Shown here piece after piece: positions 49,481 through 61,460 of a stretch of 64,000 bases of DNA (its first letter is position 1; every line of letters starts with the position of its first letter). Source of the stretch: Solea solea. Taxonomy: Eukaryota > Chordata > Actinopteri > Pleuronectiformes > Soleidae. Below the pieces are notes generated by a model. That model had not been told where the DNA came from. It ran no database searches and saw only the letters and a list, made by a program, of their open reading frames with translations. Location of the stretch: contig NC_081154.1 of the NCBI RefSeq assembly GCF_958295425.1, positions 3,631,139-3,695,138 of the forward strand, in the 5' to 3' direction. Made by a program: the position numbers and the translations under genes.

Positions 49481-50164
49481 GTTTAATTTATATCTGCACA
49501 TCCACTCTGCATTAGCGTGGATGATTAACGCAACACACTTTGAGGGGAGAGAATAAACGAAAAAGATGAGAGACGGAGGGAGCGCAGAGGAGGAACACTT
49601 TATTTAAAGGAAAGGCACGAGTGAGGAAAGAGACTGAGGAAAGAGGCTCGGTTCCAGTGTTAAATATTTCAATCACAGATTGAGTTGCTATGAAAATGCT
49701 TTTGATCCAGACTCTAAAGGCCTTTCACAAAACAAGCATTTCTTTGAGTTGGCTGCAGCACAGTGGGAATCACCAAGGGAGCGAGACAGAGTCCAAAAAA
49801 TGCTATGGAGGGGGAAAAGAAAAAAGAAAAAAAACTTTCTCTGTAAGTGGATTCCCACCAAGTGAGTTATCGTCATTATGTTGTAGAAAGTTTGCTTCTT
49901 CATTTCTTTTTTTATCTTGGACAGTTATGTTTTTTATTCCAAGACAAAAGATGGCGTGGATGTGTGCAGACTGAGCCGTGTGAATTTTGAGGTCTAGTTT
50001 ATCAGAGCAACAATAGCTTTATAATGGCAGCATCATGAAGAAGGTAACGACAAAATGAAGGTTTCTGTCTGAAAATCAGTCGACTCTCTCTCTCTAATGA
50101 CGAGAAAATACAGGGATTAAATTACCAAGTAGGGGTGGGTCAATTTTGTGTTCTATCGCGACAC

Positions 50165-50680
50165 ATTTGGGTAAACGCTCTTTGCGTTACTATAATTATG
50201 CAACGGTTTTTGAGTAATTATGCGGGAAAAATTACAAACAGTATCTGAAAGTTCAGAACTTGTTATTACGGCAATTTCACTAACTGGCAAATCGGCATCT
50301 TTCCATACACACACACAGCAGTGGAGAAATGAAGCAGAGAGTATCAAATATCACATTTTGAGACAAATGCTTGAAATATTCCAGTAAAAGTGTTTTATAC
50401 TGGTCAAATTTAAATACAAAAATGTCTTATTCATGTACAACTAATTTTTTTGTTTCTAAATAAAACTGTTTTACTTTGTTTTCGTTGATTTAAACAGTTA
50501 ATACACTCTCTTAACATGCAGCAAATTGTGAATAACTGCTAGGTATTGAAAGTTGTTGAAAGTTATTCTGGTAAAATGGACAAAGGCACTTACTCACAGG
50601 ACATTTTCTGGCCCTTTTATGGTTAAGACGAAAAAAAAGTCCAGACTGACATTTTGAGGCTAAGGTTTTTAAGGGTTAAT
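50165..50680 (+). mobile_element. piggyBac-like non-autonomous family, copy 2
   Basis: It ends agtccagactgacattttga, ggctaaggtttttaagggttaa. Read inward, the end is TTAACCCTT, which resembles piggyBac-type termini with TTAA. A local duplication (ttgaaagttgttgaaagtta) near 50550 is absent from the other copies. Confidence 0.7.
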
Positions 50681-51187
50681 TAACAAATGAAGGCGCTCTA
50701 AAGTAAAGACTCATAACAGGGGATTAAGGTTAATCTTCATGTAACAACTGCATCGCTAATCTGTAGTCTATCAATCTTTAAATCCAAAGAACATCTGTCT
50801 GTCTATTAATGGCAATTTTGACATTGTTGGGATGAATCGTTGATAGATTAATTTGTCAATACATCATTCAAAAGCAAAATTATAAGCGAAAGATTTTACT
50901 TTACTACTGAACTTTCAGTGAGGCTGATAGAATGATGTATGACCTTTGACCTTTGATTCTGCTACATCCTGCCAAGCTAAACTCACCACATTCTTCAGAT
51001 TGGTGTTGACGTTCCCATCTATCACTCAGTAGGAAAAATATAATTAGCATATTTCCCAACAACAACAACAATCTGGTACCAATCTGAGATTAATTGTCGT
51101 GTCATCAAAGACCAGGAAGCTTTTTACGAAAAGAAAAGTGCCCCTTTGTTTTTGTTTTGTGTTATTTCATTCTCTTACAGCCACAGC

Positions 51188-51720
51188 TGTAATGCATTTA
51201 TGAAGCCGCTCCCTTCACTGGCTTCCTGTAGCTGCTCGCATCCGCTTCAAGACTCTAGTGCTTGCGTTCCATGCTACAAACGGATCCGGTCCAGCCTACA
51301 TCCAGGACATGATCAAAACCTACACCCCAGCCCGCCCACTCCGCTCTGCATCGGCAAACAGGCTCGCTGCCCCCTCACTGAGAGGATCGCAGAGGCATTT
51401 GCAGAACTCGAGACTGTTCACTGTCCTAGCTCCCAAATGGTGAAACGAGCTCCCCATCAACATCCGGACAGCGGAAAGCCTCTTCCGCCGCCGACTAAAA
51501 ACACATTTCTTCCGACTCTACCTTGACTAAGACGACGACAAAAAACAAACAAAAAAAAAATGTATACATCGCACTTATGACTAGCACTTCATAGTTTGGC
51601 TTACTTGAAGCTCTTTCTTACTTCTAGCTCTTATTTGTACCCAAATGTTTAAATGCACTTATTGTAAGTCGCTTTGGATAAAAGCGTCTGCTAAATGACA
51701 TGTAACATGTAACAAGCCAA
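51188..51720 (+). mobile_element. L2-like LINE 3' fragment (ORF2 end plus tail)
   Basis: The plus strand encodes a decayed reverse transcriptase C-terminal region: LHWLPVAARIRFKTLVLAFH, then GPAYIQDMI, TPARPLRSA and LFTVLAPKW. A TGA at 51441-51443 interrupts it where the family has a second Trp, before NELPINIRTAESLFRRRLKT. The LHWLPV, ARPLRS and W-NELP motifs and the order fit L2-like (Maui-type) LINEs. The tail at 51664-51700 (taagtcgctttggataaaag, then cgtctgctaaatga) is a conserved teleost LINE/SINE 3' end, followed by two ATGTAAC units. The copy is 5' truncated and not functional. Confidence 0.85.
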
Positions 51721-52383
51721 GAACGAGGACTGTTTATAGAAACGGCCGTAAAACAAACTGCCGATCAGATTCATTTTAAAAAAACTGCCGTCTCTAAAGC
51801 CGTTGATCTAACCCAGAATCAAACATGAGAAGAGATTTTATTTATGAGAACATCGAGTTCATTCAAAGCAGAATATATATTTAGATCCCTGTATTAATTA
51901 TGGCTCGGATTAATCAGAAAAAAAGAGATTTAAATGTACGGTATTAGGATCACGTGCATCGCAGAATCTCCTGCCGCACATGATGCAGAAAACCTGATCT
52001 TAATTAAGGTCTTGGCTGCATTTACACCTGGATTTCATTCATTCTGTAGCCCACTAATTAAAATCTGATTACCCCTCGATGCATGTTAGGTGTCAAAGGA
52101 GAACATAAATCACCCATAAATGACTCGTGCTGCTGCAGTATACGCAAACAAAACCATGTCACCTCTTCATCTGTAGTCTGGGTCTGATGTGGAACAACTG
52201 GCTAGATTGACAAGGAGCAGGGGGAAAAAGAAAATGAGGAGCACTGCCGAGGTCTTCGGAGAATTCTGCTTGGCACAGCTTCATCACAGAAAACAAAAGG
52301 AGGCGTGTGTGGAGTGAAGATAAGAAGGTAATCAGGAAAGTTTGGGCAAGCTGGAAGTCCATTCTATGGTGACACTGGATAAC

Positions 52384-52674
52384 AGGGGTGTTGAAAATAA
52401 TCGTTTCATGGACAATTCTGCATCGATTACCCATCCACGTTCAATACATAGACTTTATGCACTTTGTTCTCCATGTAGTGAATAAATAGAGAAATCCAAC
52501 ACTTTTTATTTTTTGTTTTCTTCACTTAAACAGACGGATCTTTACACGTATCGCTGTATAATTATCTCGCAATATGTTGATTATCAGAGAATCACTGAAT
52601 CGTGATATTATTGGCATCGTGGACCATGTATTGCGTAACGTATCGTGAGGTAACCTGTGACTCTGACCCCTAAT
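52384..52674. mobile_element. hAT-like non-autonomous element
   Basis: It starts caggggtgttgaaaataatc and ends ctgtgactctgacccctaa, giving short inverted ends (caggggt / acccct-like). It shares long blocks with 29770-30018. hAT assignment is inference from the CAGGGGTG terminus. Confidence 0.65.
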
Positions 52675-54567
52675 AAGAAGACGCAGAAAAAACAAACAGT
52701 CTACAAAGTCATAAACTGCTTGAAGAATATTCGTATATCAGCTCAACTTAAAAAAAAGTTTCCAGTAAGAAGAAATACTTATGACAAGAACTTCCCTGCT
52801 ACTTTCATCCCAGTCTGACTCCTCAAGGCTTTCTTTACACACACACACATACATACACACACACACACACACAGGTCTAACCCCATTCACCTGCACCTCT
52901 CTTCTTAAGCCTCCAGGTGTTTGGAGGAGCAGAGCGCTCCCCAGCACATAAGAGGCAGGATTAAGTTGTTTATAGAGCAGGACCCTTATCACATAGCACA
53001 TTAACAAGCTAAAGACTTGTGCATTAGTCAACACATACATCTATCTATGTGTGTGCGTGTGTGTGTGTATGAAAGTGGGTCTGAAGGAATGAACAGAGGC
53101 AGTGATTCAGTGTGTGTGTGTACGGCGCTATGAGGAAGCGATAAAGAGATCGAGATTTGCTGCTTTGCTGGTGGCACTTATTCAGAAGAGAGTTTGCGGC
53201 GGCTTGCTCAAAGGCTCCATGGGGTTTCGAATGAAAGGGCTCCAGACGAGCGTGGATAGTTGTCTGTGTAAGTCTCTAAATATTCATATCCAAATCCCAG
53301 CAGTGGCCCCAAAAAGAAAAATAAAGCTCATAATCAAGCCGAGGCACATCACTCAAAACAGATTACTCCCACATATTTGGAGACTCGATTTGAGAGTGGA
53401 GACAAAAGTAATCATTCTTTTGTGTTAAGCAGCTTCCTTGGGTTCTTTGAAAAGCACTGCAAACTGAATTTATTGCTGTTGTGATGATGATTATTATTAT
53501 CATTATTATTATTATTGAGCAGACGATGTATAAATTACTTTCTCTGTGTGAGTCTTTGTGCTGCCTGCTTGTAATGTCACTGACCAAAGAAGAGAGAGAC
53601 TCATCTGTCTGCACTCGATCAGGAAGATCACTACAACGTTAGGTTTTCAAATTTGGCACTATTTTCTTTGTTCCATGCCACTGCACTTCTACTACCTTTG
53701 AATTTGCAAGGACAACTGCCCTCAAGGCAAAAACCAGAACAGTTTAATCCCATGGAATTAGCACTAGCCATACAGGTAGTAACACTCTGGTGTCTCAACG
53801 CAGATATTTTGACGTGTCATCGGAGCAAAATCTATTCCTCTTTAAATTGTTTTATTGATGGCACACGCAGATGAACACAGGGTCACATTTGTGGGGAAAT
53901 GAATCACAATACAATAAGCGTAATCTAAAGAGATTAATCTCACGAGATTGATTGCAGAGCATGTATGAAGAAGTATGTGCACTACATCACCCAGAAGAAT
54001 TGATTTCATCATGAGATGTTAAAGTGACACTGACTGACTAATCACGTCGTCCATCCATTAATTCATTCATTCATTCATTTAGTGGTGATTAATCACAGCA
54101 GCACAGCTCAGTGTCAGGGGGGGAAAGAAGTGAATTACATTGTCGAAATAAAACTTTTATCGTAACAGTGATTCCACTGATGTTCAAACATTTTTTTTAT
54201 ACATAACCTACTTTTCAAAAACTGGGCAACATCTACTGCTGTTGAATTGGTGGCCTATTTTGAATTCAACAGAGAATCATGATATGAGTGTGACTTATTA
54301 TGATGTACCACATACTAGAGCCGTGGCAATATGGCACAAATCAAGGACATATATAGGGATGATTTTTTATTATATTATACACGGTTTTCTTTCTCAACTG
54401 AGAAGAGTGGAAGAAGGAGGGAGTCAAATGGCTGCCAAATAGTGGTTGGAGGGTTAAATACAACAGAAAAACACATTTCCATACAAATACAGTGTTTCTT
54501 AGAATTACTACAATATCACGCCTTATTATATCACAGTATTTTAATGTATCATCTACCACATACTGTA

Positions 54568-54955
54568 TATCAGGGGTGGGTAACACTATTTTCCAGAGGG
54601 CCACAGTGACATACACAAATCATGTCATGATTTTAGGAAATAAGAATCAAAATGTATATAACTTACATTTTAAAAGTAAAATACTTTTTTTTGTATTAGG
54701 CATGACATGTAACTTTGCTGACACAGTTATCTTGCTGTGATTATTTCAAAATAAAAGTCTGGTTTAAATAGTTTCCCTCGTTAAATGTTATTATTGTGAA
54801 GGAGGGAGGAAATATTGGGTCTGTGTTTGTAGTGTCTCTTAACGTCAGACTTTGAAACAAACCTCTGTGAAAAAGTATAAAGACTCATCAAGTGAAGCTG
54901 TACAAAACTGGTTTGCGGGCCAGATTTGGCCCCTGAGCCGCATGTCGCCCATAAT
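54568..54955. mobile_element. hAT (Charlie-like) non-autonomous element
   Basis: The left end caggggtgggtaacactatt and ttttccagagggccacagt. The right end gggccagatttggcccctga, gccgcatgtcgccca. CAGGGGTGGG...GGCCACA and its rough complement at the far end are typical of Charlie-type hAT ends. No transposase ORF. Confidence 0.65.
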
Positions 54956-55987
54956 ATGTGCTGTACATCAATCAACTACAGCTTCAGTTGAACTGAATTT
55001 GGCATCTTTTTTAATACATTTTGAAACACTGCAGTGAAGTCAATGACATCCCACACAGGATTCATTAATTTTAGTTTAATAAAAACAAGAGCCAACTGTC
55101 CTGCAAGTCTTTGAATGACCCAACATGTTTACTCAAAACAACACAGAAGAGGGGACGGGACCACGGAGACAGATGCTCCGACAATTTCATTATCGCCCTC
55201 CGTGTGTGGGACTCAGCGTAGGTGAGCGGTTGCAGAGAAAACGATCAGCTCTGATTAATATCCCAAAGGCCCACCTGAGCCGATGACATCACTGCTACCA
55301 CCAAAGTGTGTGCCTTCAAGCCTCCACCTTCTACCCTTCACTTCACTGCCACAACTTTGGGATGGTGGTGGGGGGGGGGTTGGTGTGTGAACATCAGTGG
55401 GACTGACGCAGGTTTCTGACATACAGCTGGTGCTGTAATTAAAAAAACGTCTCCTTTAAACTCACGCTCCACGTCCAATTCCCTCCCCCGTGTCATTCAA
55501 AACACGCGCACACACTTCACTCGAGTGTCCTTGTGTACTTGTGGGATGCATTGTTGTGCCACTTCACAGCTCCAACACGTTATCACGGCAAAAGTGTCAT
55601 AATAAAACAACACCCAAAATGAAAAAGAGGCAATCATGTCGTCCCTCTTTAGCCAACATCGACCCAGACTCTCACTCGGGCTGAGCGGCGCGCTAAAGAG
55701 CGTCTTTGCCGTGTTATCACAGCAGCGCGGGGCAGCCAGGCAGTAAATAACTGGCCTCTGCTAAAAAAAAGCACCAGTGGCCACACTGGCAGGGAGGTGG
55801 ATGGTAAAGCTGGGAACAGATGTAATCACTTTTCTAGGTACTAGGGTAAGAAGACGAACGAGAGAGAAAGAGAGACTGTGCAGGTGTGTTTGATATGGTT
55901 TAAGTGCAATATAAATTATTTCACACATTATTATTTTACACTCACAAGCCACAGAAGACACCTTCCACTCCTGTAAGACTAGACAGG

Positions 55988-55988
<1 letters not shown>

Positions 55989-56047
<59 letters not shown>
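55989..56047. repeat. GT microsatellite, about 29 units
   Basis: A pure GT run ends exactly where the piggyBac-like copy starts. Confidence 0.97.
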
Positions 56048-56048
<1 letters not shown>

Positions 56049-56470
56049 ATTAACTCTTTAACGCCTAAGCCTCAAAACGTCCATCTGGACTCTTTTGCTT
56101 TTGCCATTTTTCCAGAATAACTTTCAATATCTGGCAGTTATTTACAATTTACTGCATGTTAAAACTGTGGTTTAACATGTTTAAAATGAAGAAAAAAAAT
56201 AAAAAGTTTAAGAATACTCTGTAGTTGTACACAAACACTAGATGTTGCGTGTTAAATTTTAAATTTGAACAGTATTAAAAATAACATTTGTTTGAGTTTT
56301 TGTCTCAATGTCCAAAAACAGGCCAAAAATGGAAACTATGTACAGGCGTTTTTCCAACTCTCTCCTCTCTTGGTGACAATGGCTCTGATTCGCCGGCTTT
56401 CTGCAACAGCACGGGTGAAATTACTGTAATAATACTAATCATTTCAAACCAGTCTGGTCATTCCATTCTC
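56049..56470 (-). mobile_element. piggyBac-like non-autonomous family, copy 3
   Basis: It starts ttaactctttaacgcctaag, then cctcaaaacgtccatctgg, the same terminus as copy 2 in the other orientation. It abuts the long GT microsatellite at 55989-56047. It shares actttcaatatctggcagtt with copy 1 (inverted). Confidence 0.7.
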
Positions 56471-57699
56471 CTCTACAATCACTGATGCATTTTCACCTAG
56501 AGAAAATGCCTCACGCTGTCTTCAGCATCACATGAACAGCTCTCTTCCCTTCACCTCACCCAGCCGCAGAGACGATGCCTCATTCCATCGCAAAGCTTCA
56601 AGAGTGTTCAAGCCGGCACAAATATTAAAAAACAAGTCCCTCTGAACCTCTGTGACCACTTCTCCTGCTCCTGTTTCAAGGTGAAATAATATTGGAAAGA
56701 GGTAAAGGATCTTTGCTGTACTTATTTATAAGCTGGACGTGAAAACATGTGTGAGATGGTGACAGACATTGAGTCGTTGAGGTTCATACATCTCAAAACA
56801 TAGAACGGCCTTTGAATTTACACAGCTCCCCTCAGACGGAGATTTCCACATTTATCTCTCGGAAAAAGATGGACGTGAAGACACTCAGCAGGCTCTGGCA
56901 TTCAGCGGGATGATTAAAATGTTCATTAACACTGATCTGTCCAGGTGATGAAATCTGTTACACACCCCTGCAGAGCTCGCAGCGAAGACGCCTGTGAGAT
57001 ATGACGCTCCCGGGCAAATTGTGTGCGCGCACACACATGCTACACGCCGCCATTCGCCACCTGGTGCCACCTATGACCAACAATATAAGATGTCACCTCT
57101 TTTGTGCCAAGGACAAAAACAGTGGCTGTGGAATTAATTCTCCATGTATACAAACAAACAGACCACCCTCTGCTGAATAAATGAAAGTCGCTCACACCTT
57201 TGTGCGGGTAAACACGACCAATCTGTTGGATTAAGACTCGAGAGGCTTAACCAGGTGAGTCGCCGCCGCCGCCCCGGCTTCTCCCGTTATCATCAAAGGC
57301 TGCCGTTAAATGTGTGTGTGGGCACAATTGAGCTCGGTTCACATAGAGACTGACTCATCCTTTGCTCTTTTACAGTCGCCCTACTGGGATGTAAATAACT
57401 TTATAACATAAACCACTTACACACCAGTTACAAACAGTCTCGTACCGACCTACGGCCGCTAATGCACAGTTTAATTTAGGCCTCTCTAACACACACACAC
57501 ACTGAGTCTCACCTGCACTCACTCGAGGGGACATGGGACCAAAGAAGACAATTAACGGCAAGTTCTGCACAGTTGCCCTGACAAAACACATAGCTGCACA
57601 CATTAGTTCAATAATGATTTCCCCCTCTCACCATCATGACCTGCTTTTCTCATATGAACCACACTCAGCTACTCATAAGTTAATCATTGCATATGATCA

Positions 57700-57702
57700 T
57701 TA

Positions 57703-57737
<35 letters not shown>

Positions 57738-57845
57738 GCATACAGACAGGTGTGTGTCTGTCTGTCTCTGTTTGTCTGTCTGTGTGTGTCTATCTGTCTC
57801 TGTCTCGGTGTGTCTTTGTGTCCCTGTGTCGGTCTGTCTGTGTTT
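57700..57845. repeat. TA array followed by GTCT-rich repeat
   Basis: TA units at 57700-57738, then about 95 bp of TGTCTGTC, TGTG and TCTC units. Confidence 0.9.
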
Positions 57846-58163
57846 AAAAAGAAAGATACAATTAATACACTGTCTGATTACTCATTAATTTAGTCATTAG
57901 AAGAAAATCAAACTTTTAATCACGATTAATCTAGATTAAAGAATTGTGTGTGAGATTAATGGGGTCATTTTTTTTATCTATTGATAATAAAATACATATT
58001 TCTTACATAAATCACCTTTAATGAACGCCCACATCTGTATTAAAATACAGTCACACACAACATTCAACAGGTCAACACCGGATAACAAAATAACTAATAC
58101 TTACTTAAGTTTTTTAATAACACACGTTTACACTTTGCATTTTCACAGCTGGCGTGGACACAT

Positions 58164-58165
<2 letters not shown>

Positions 58166-58222
<57 letters not shown>
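58166..58222. repeat. CA microsatellite, about 28 units
   Basis: A pure CA run. Confidence 0.97.
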
Positions 58223-58223
<1 letters not shown>

Positions 58224-58605
58224 CTGACGCCTCACAGTCAGATGTCTGATCTCCCCGAGGCTCTACAAGGGCAAATCTGAGTGTGCAGAGGGACAATAAA
58301 CGCAGATCTGTGTGTGTAATGAATAAGTTACACACTCCTATTAGAGCGGGCAGCAGTGACAAATGCTTCTCATTCACTCATTATAGGCCACTGGGTGTCG
58401 GGAGGAAGCAGGAGAGACCAAGGCAGAGCGAGGCGAGCTTATTGGGTTTTAAACGGCCATGTAATCCATTTCCTTATTGGAGATGAATAAGCTGCTGTCT
58501 GCAGCCAGTTTATTTATGGACAAATTAAACACGTACGCAGCGAGAGGCAAAAAAAAGGCAGAGTGATCCTGATGCTGAAAAATTGCGGGTGAGGCTAAGT
58601 AGGTG

Positions 58606-58690
58606 TTCAGAATCAAAATCAGAATCGGTTGTGTTGCCAATTACTTATCAACAAACGAGGAATTTGCTTTGGTGTTTTTGGCACTTATCA
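58606..58690 (+). mobile_element. Short repeat fragment (CAGAATCAAAATCAGAATC)
   Basis: cagaatcaaaatcagaatcg and gaggaatttgctttggtgtt resemble a retroelement end common in teleosts. Low confidence on class. Confidence 0.45.
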
Positions 58691-60149
58691 AACGGGGGGT
58701 GGCAAGAAAATGAGATTAAAGATTAGACGAGACTTAGGATCAACAAATCAAAATGAAAGCAGACTTAATGAAGTAAGTAAAAAAGGAAACATAGCATTAG
58801 GACTTCTATAAAAGTGCTGTGCAAAATTAGATTTGTTGTTTTAGCAACACTATAATGACCATAAAGTATCATTATTCATTCACTGCTGCTTCGACAGGTT
58901 AAGTGGTCAAGTATTTAGCGTGACCTACATTTACACATGAACAACAGCACAACCCTGGCTCTCTTACACCTGGAAAGGAACTTGGAGAGGAGACATAAAA
59001 ACAACAAAGCCTCTCTCAGTTTTCTTTTCTGGGCCACACTGGCGACCCGTCCTCAGTTTAGGTTAGGGTTACCCTGCCTTTTCTCAGATGGGATTGGCTC
59101 CAATGACTCCATGAGTGAGTTTTCTTTTCTACTCCTTACATTTTGTCCATGTTTCCCAAAACCAAGCAAAAATTAGTATCAATATAAAGGGACAATGGCC
59201 TTTGAAGATACAAAAATAAGAGGAAATTGAGATATAACAAGGAAAATGAAAGAGAGGGAATCCCATCTCTGCCCTCCGGCCTTTTATCGATCTCCTCAAG
59301 AGTCCTCAGCATGCCCAGCTAGCACTTAACAGGTTAATAACTCCTGATCCGTATCACACCACTGGCAGGCCAATCTCCTTTTATATATACAGCACTGCGG
59401 GCCAATTTCAGCCGACCACATTCAGCAATCAGCCATCAGCCACCTCGGAGGGATGAGGTGAAACCCTGTTTCCTCAGGTTCAGTGACCGTACCCCTGGGG
59501 AATCAATCCCAAGAGGAAAGCAGTCAATCACACAGCAGCCAGTCAACCAGGCCAGCCATCGGAGCTTGTTCTCACAACATTATCACCTGAGAGACAAAGA
59601 ACTTCAACCGAGATCGAGACGGCACAGGTTCCGCGGGAAAATAATGCCTTCTCTTTCTTTTTTTAAATCCAGTCAACCTGAACCCTTTATCACTGCACCA
59701 GTTGTGTCACAATACACACATCTCACTTGAATAAATAGACTCCATGTGTGAAGTTGCAATGCAAGATGATTTCAACAGGTTTGCATCGAGGACACGGTGA
59801 AACAGGGTCATGCAATTGTGTCCAAACTCTCCAGTACCACACACTCCCAATGGCTGCGTGATCTCATGTGTTGCCTAAGGCTGGAAAAAATACGTTACTC
59901 TATTCGTAGATCAGAACAAAAGTTTTATAAGATATGGGGACCACTACTTTCTTAAGACGTGATGTTATAATTGACCCTTGTTTGTACCACTGATGCCCTC
60001 CCTTGGAGTTCCAACACTTAGCAAAGCCTGCAGACCAGGTGCCCATAATGGAACTACAGTACGTAGGTTCCCACTCCTTCCTGGGAGTGGGAACATGTAA
60101 CTTTGCAGCATCCTGTACATCCATCTTTATTGGCTTAAAAACCAATAAA

Positions 60150-60413
60150 AAAAATACTTTACAGCACTTTATGCTGTTAATATCAAGCCCATACTGTGTA
60201 TATTCTGCAAACTGTCCATAATGCACATTCTGCATTAACTCTTTTTTATATATATATATAGTCTTAATGTTGATATCTTTATATATTGTACTTTTTTTTT
60301 GGTAATGCATGGTTATTATTTATCCTTATCTTTACTGTCTTTGCTGCTGTAACAATGAAAATTCCCCCACTGCGAGACAAATAAAGGACTATCTTATCTT
60401 ATCTAAAAAAAGA
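60150..60413 (+). mobile_element. LINE 3' tail with ATCTT repeats
   Basis: tgctgctgtaacaatgaaaa, then attcccccactgcgagacaa, ataaaggactatcttatctt is a 3' end common to teleost non-LTR elements, ending in short ATCTT units. The upstream body is not recognised. Confidence 0.65.
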
Positions 60414-60959
60414 ACTACCCAAGAATGGAAACAAGGGGGTCAAATAGTGTCCCAATGAAAACATGCTTCCCATTCACTTTGAATGGAGTGGCGATGTCGA
60501 GCACTTCCTAACTGCATCGCAGGCCCATGCGTCAGACGTGAGGAAATGTTCGACTTTCCAAGCGATGGCATCAGCAAACAAAGCCCAAACAGAGCTCTAG
60601 GACAAGCTTGTTCTACCCGTTGCCAATGGATTTATGTCGGACTAAGTGCACCCAACAATGGCGGGCATCATATCACCATCAAATTAGCAACAACTATTGC
60701 TACATAGGTAGGCATGACACTGCTTTGATAACAATAGCCTCTACCACTTAGCATCAGTGCCAATCACCTTTCACGTGTTAAAGCAACACATAAGGGTTAG
60801 TCCACCTTAAGGTAAGGTAATCTACTTTATTTATAAAACCCTTTACAACAACCCACAGGGCAACTGTGCAGAAACATAGACCAGAGCATAAAAAGTGTCA
60901 CCACATTACTGGGTATTAAAAGCCATTCTGAAAAAATATGTTTATTCCAGAGCTTGAAA

Positions 60960-61460
60960 AGACTCGGTCACCTCAGTGTTTATATATCATGACCCGGACA
61001 CGTCCAACAGACGACTGTAAAGCTCTGCCGTGCTCACGAAGAGTTAGTCGTTAAATAGGCCGGAACAAGGCCGTTAAGGGCTTTAAAAACAAACATTAAA
61101 GTATGGTAGCCAGTGGAGAGAAGAAAGGACGGGAGCGATGTGCGCTCGTCTAGTTGTGTTTGTTTAAAGACGAGCGTTCTGCACTAGTTGAAGGCGGTTT
61201 AGAGAAGACTGAGCGACGCCAACATGGAGTGTATAAATAGTCAAGTCTTGAACTAATGAAGGCGTGTATATGGCTACTTCGAGGTTGTGACAAGGTAAAA
61301 AAAAAAGCCAGCAGTCTTATTTGTTTCTTAAAATTCAAATTACTGTCAAAAGAAAATACCAAGGTTTCTAACAGTCGAGCAGCCGACCTGAGAGAACAGG
61401 GCGCAACAAAAAAAGCCAGCTGTTCCAGTTTCTCCAAACACAATTTGTCTTTGTTTCACT
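60960..61460 (-). mobile_element. Decayed L2-like LINE fragment
   Basis: On the minus strand, separate frames give IHAFISSRLDY (near 61240-61270), then VGVAQSSLNRLQLVQNA in another frame, then SLHWLPY near 61100-61120. These appear in the order of an L2-like reverse transcriptase end (HAFISSRLDYCN, SRLQLVQNAA, LHWLPV). Frameshifts and stops make it a pseudogene. Confidence 0.75.

Noticed and set aside
60483..60707. 74-codon plus-strand ORF, possible processed pseudogene
   Set aside because: Peptide not recognised and no poly-A or duplication flanks seen.
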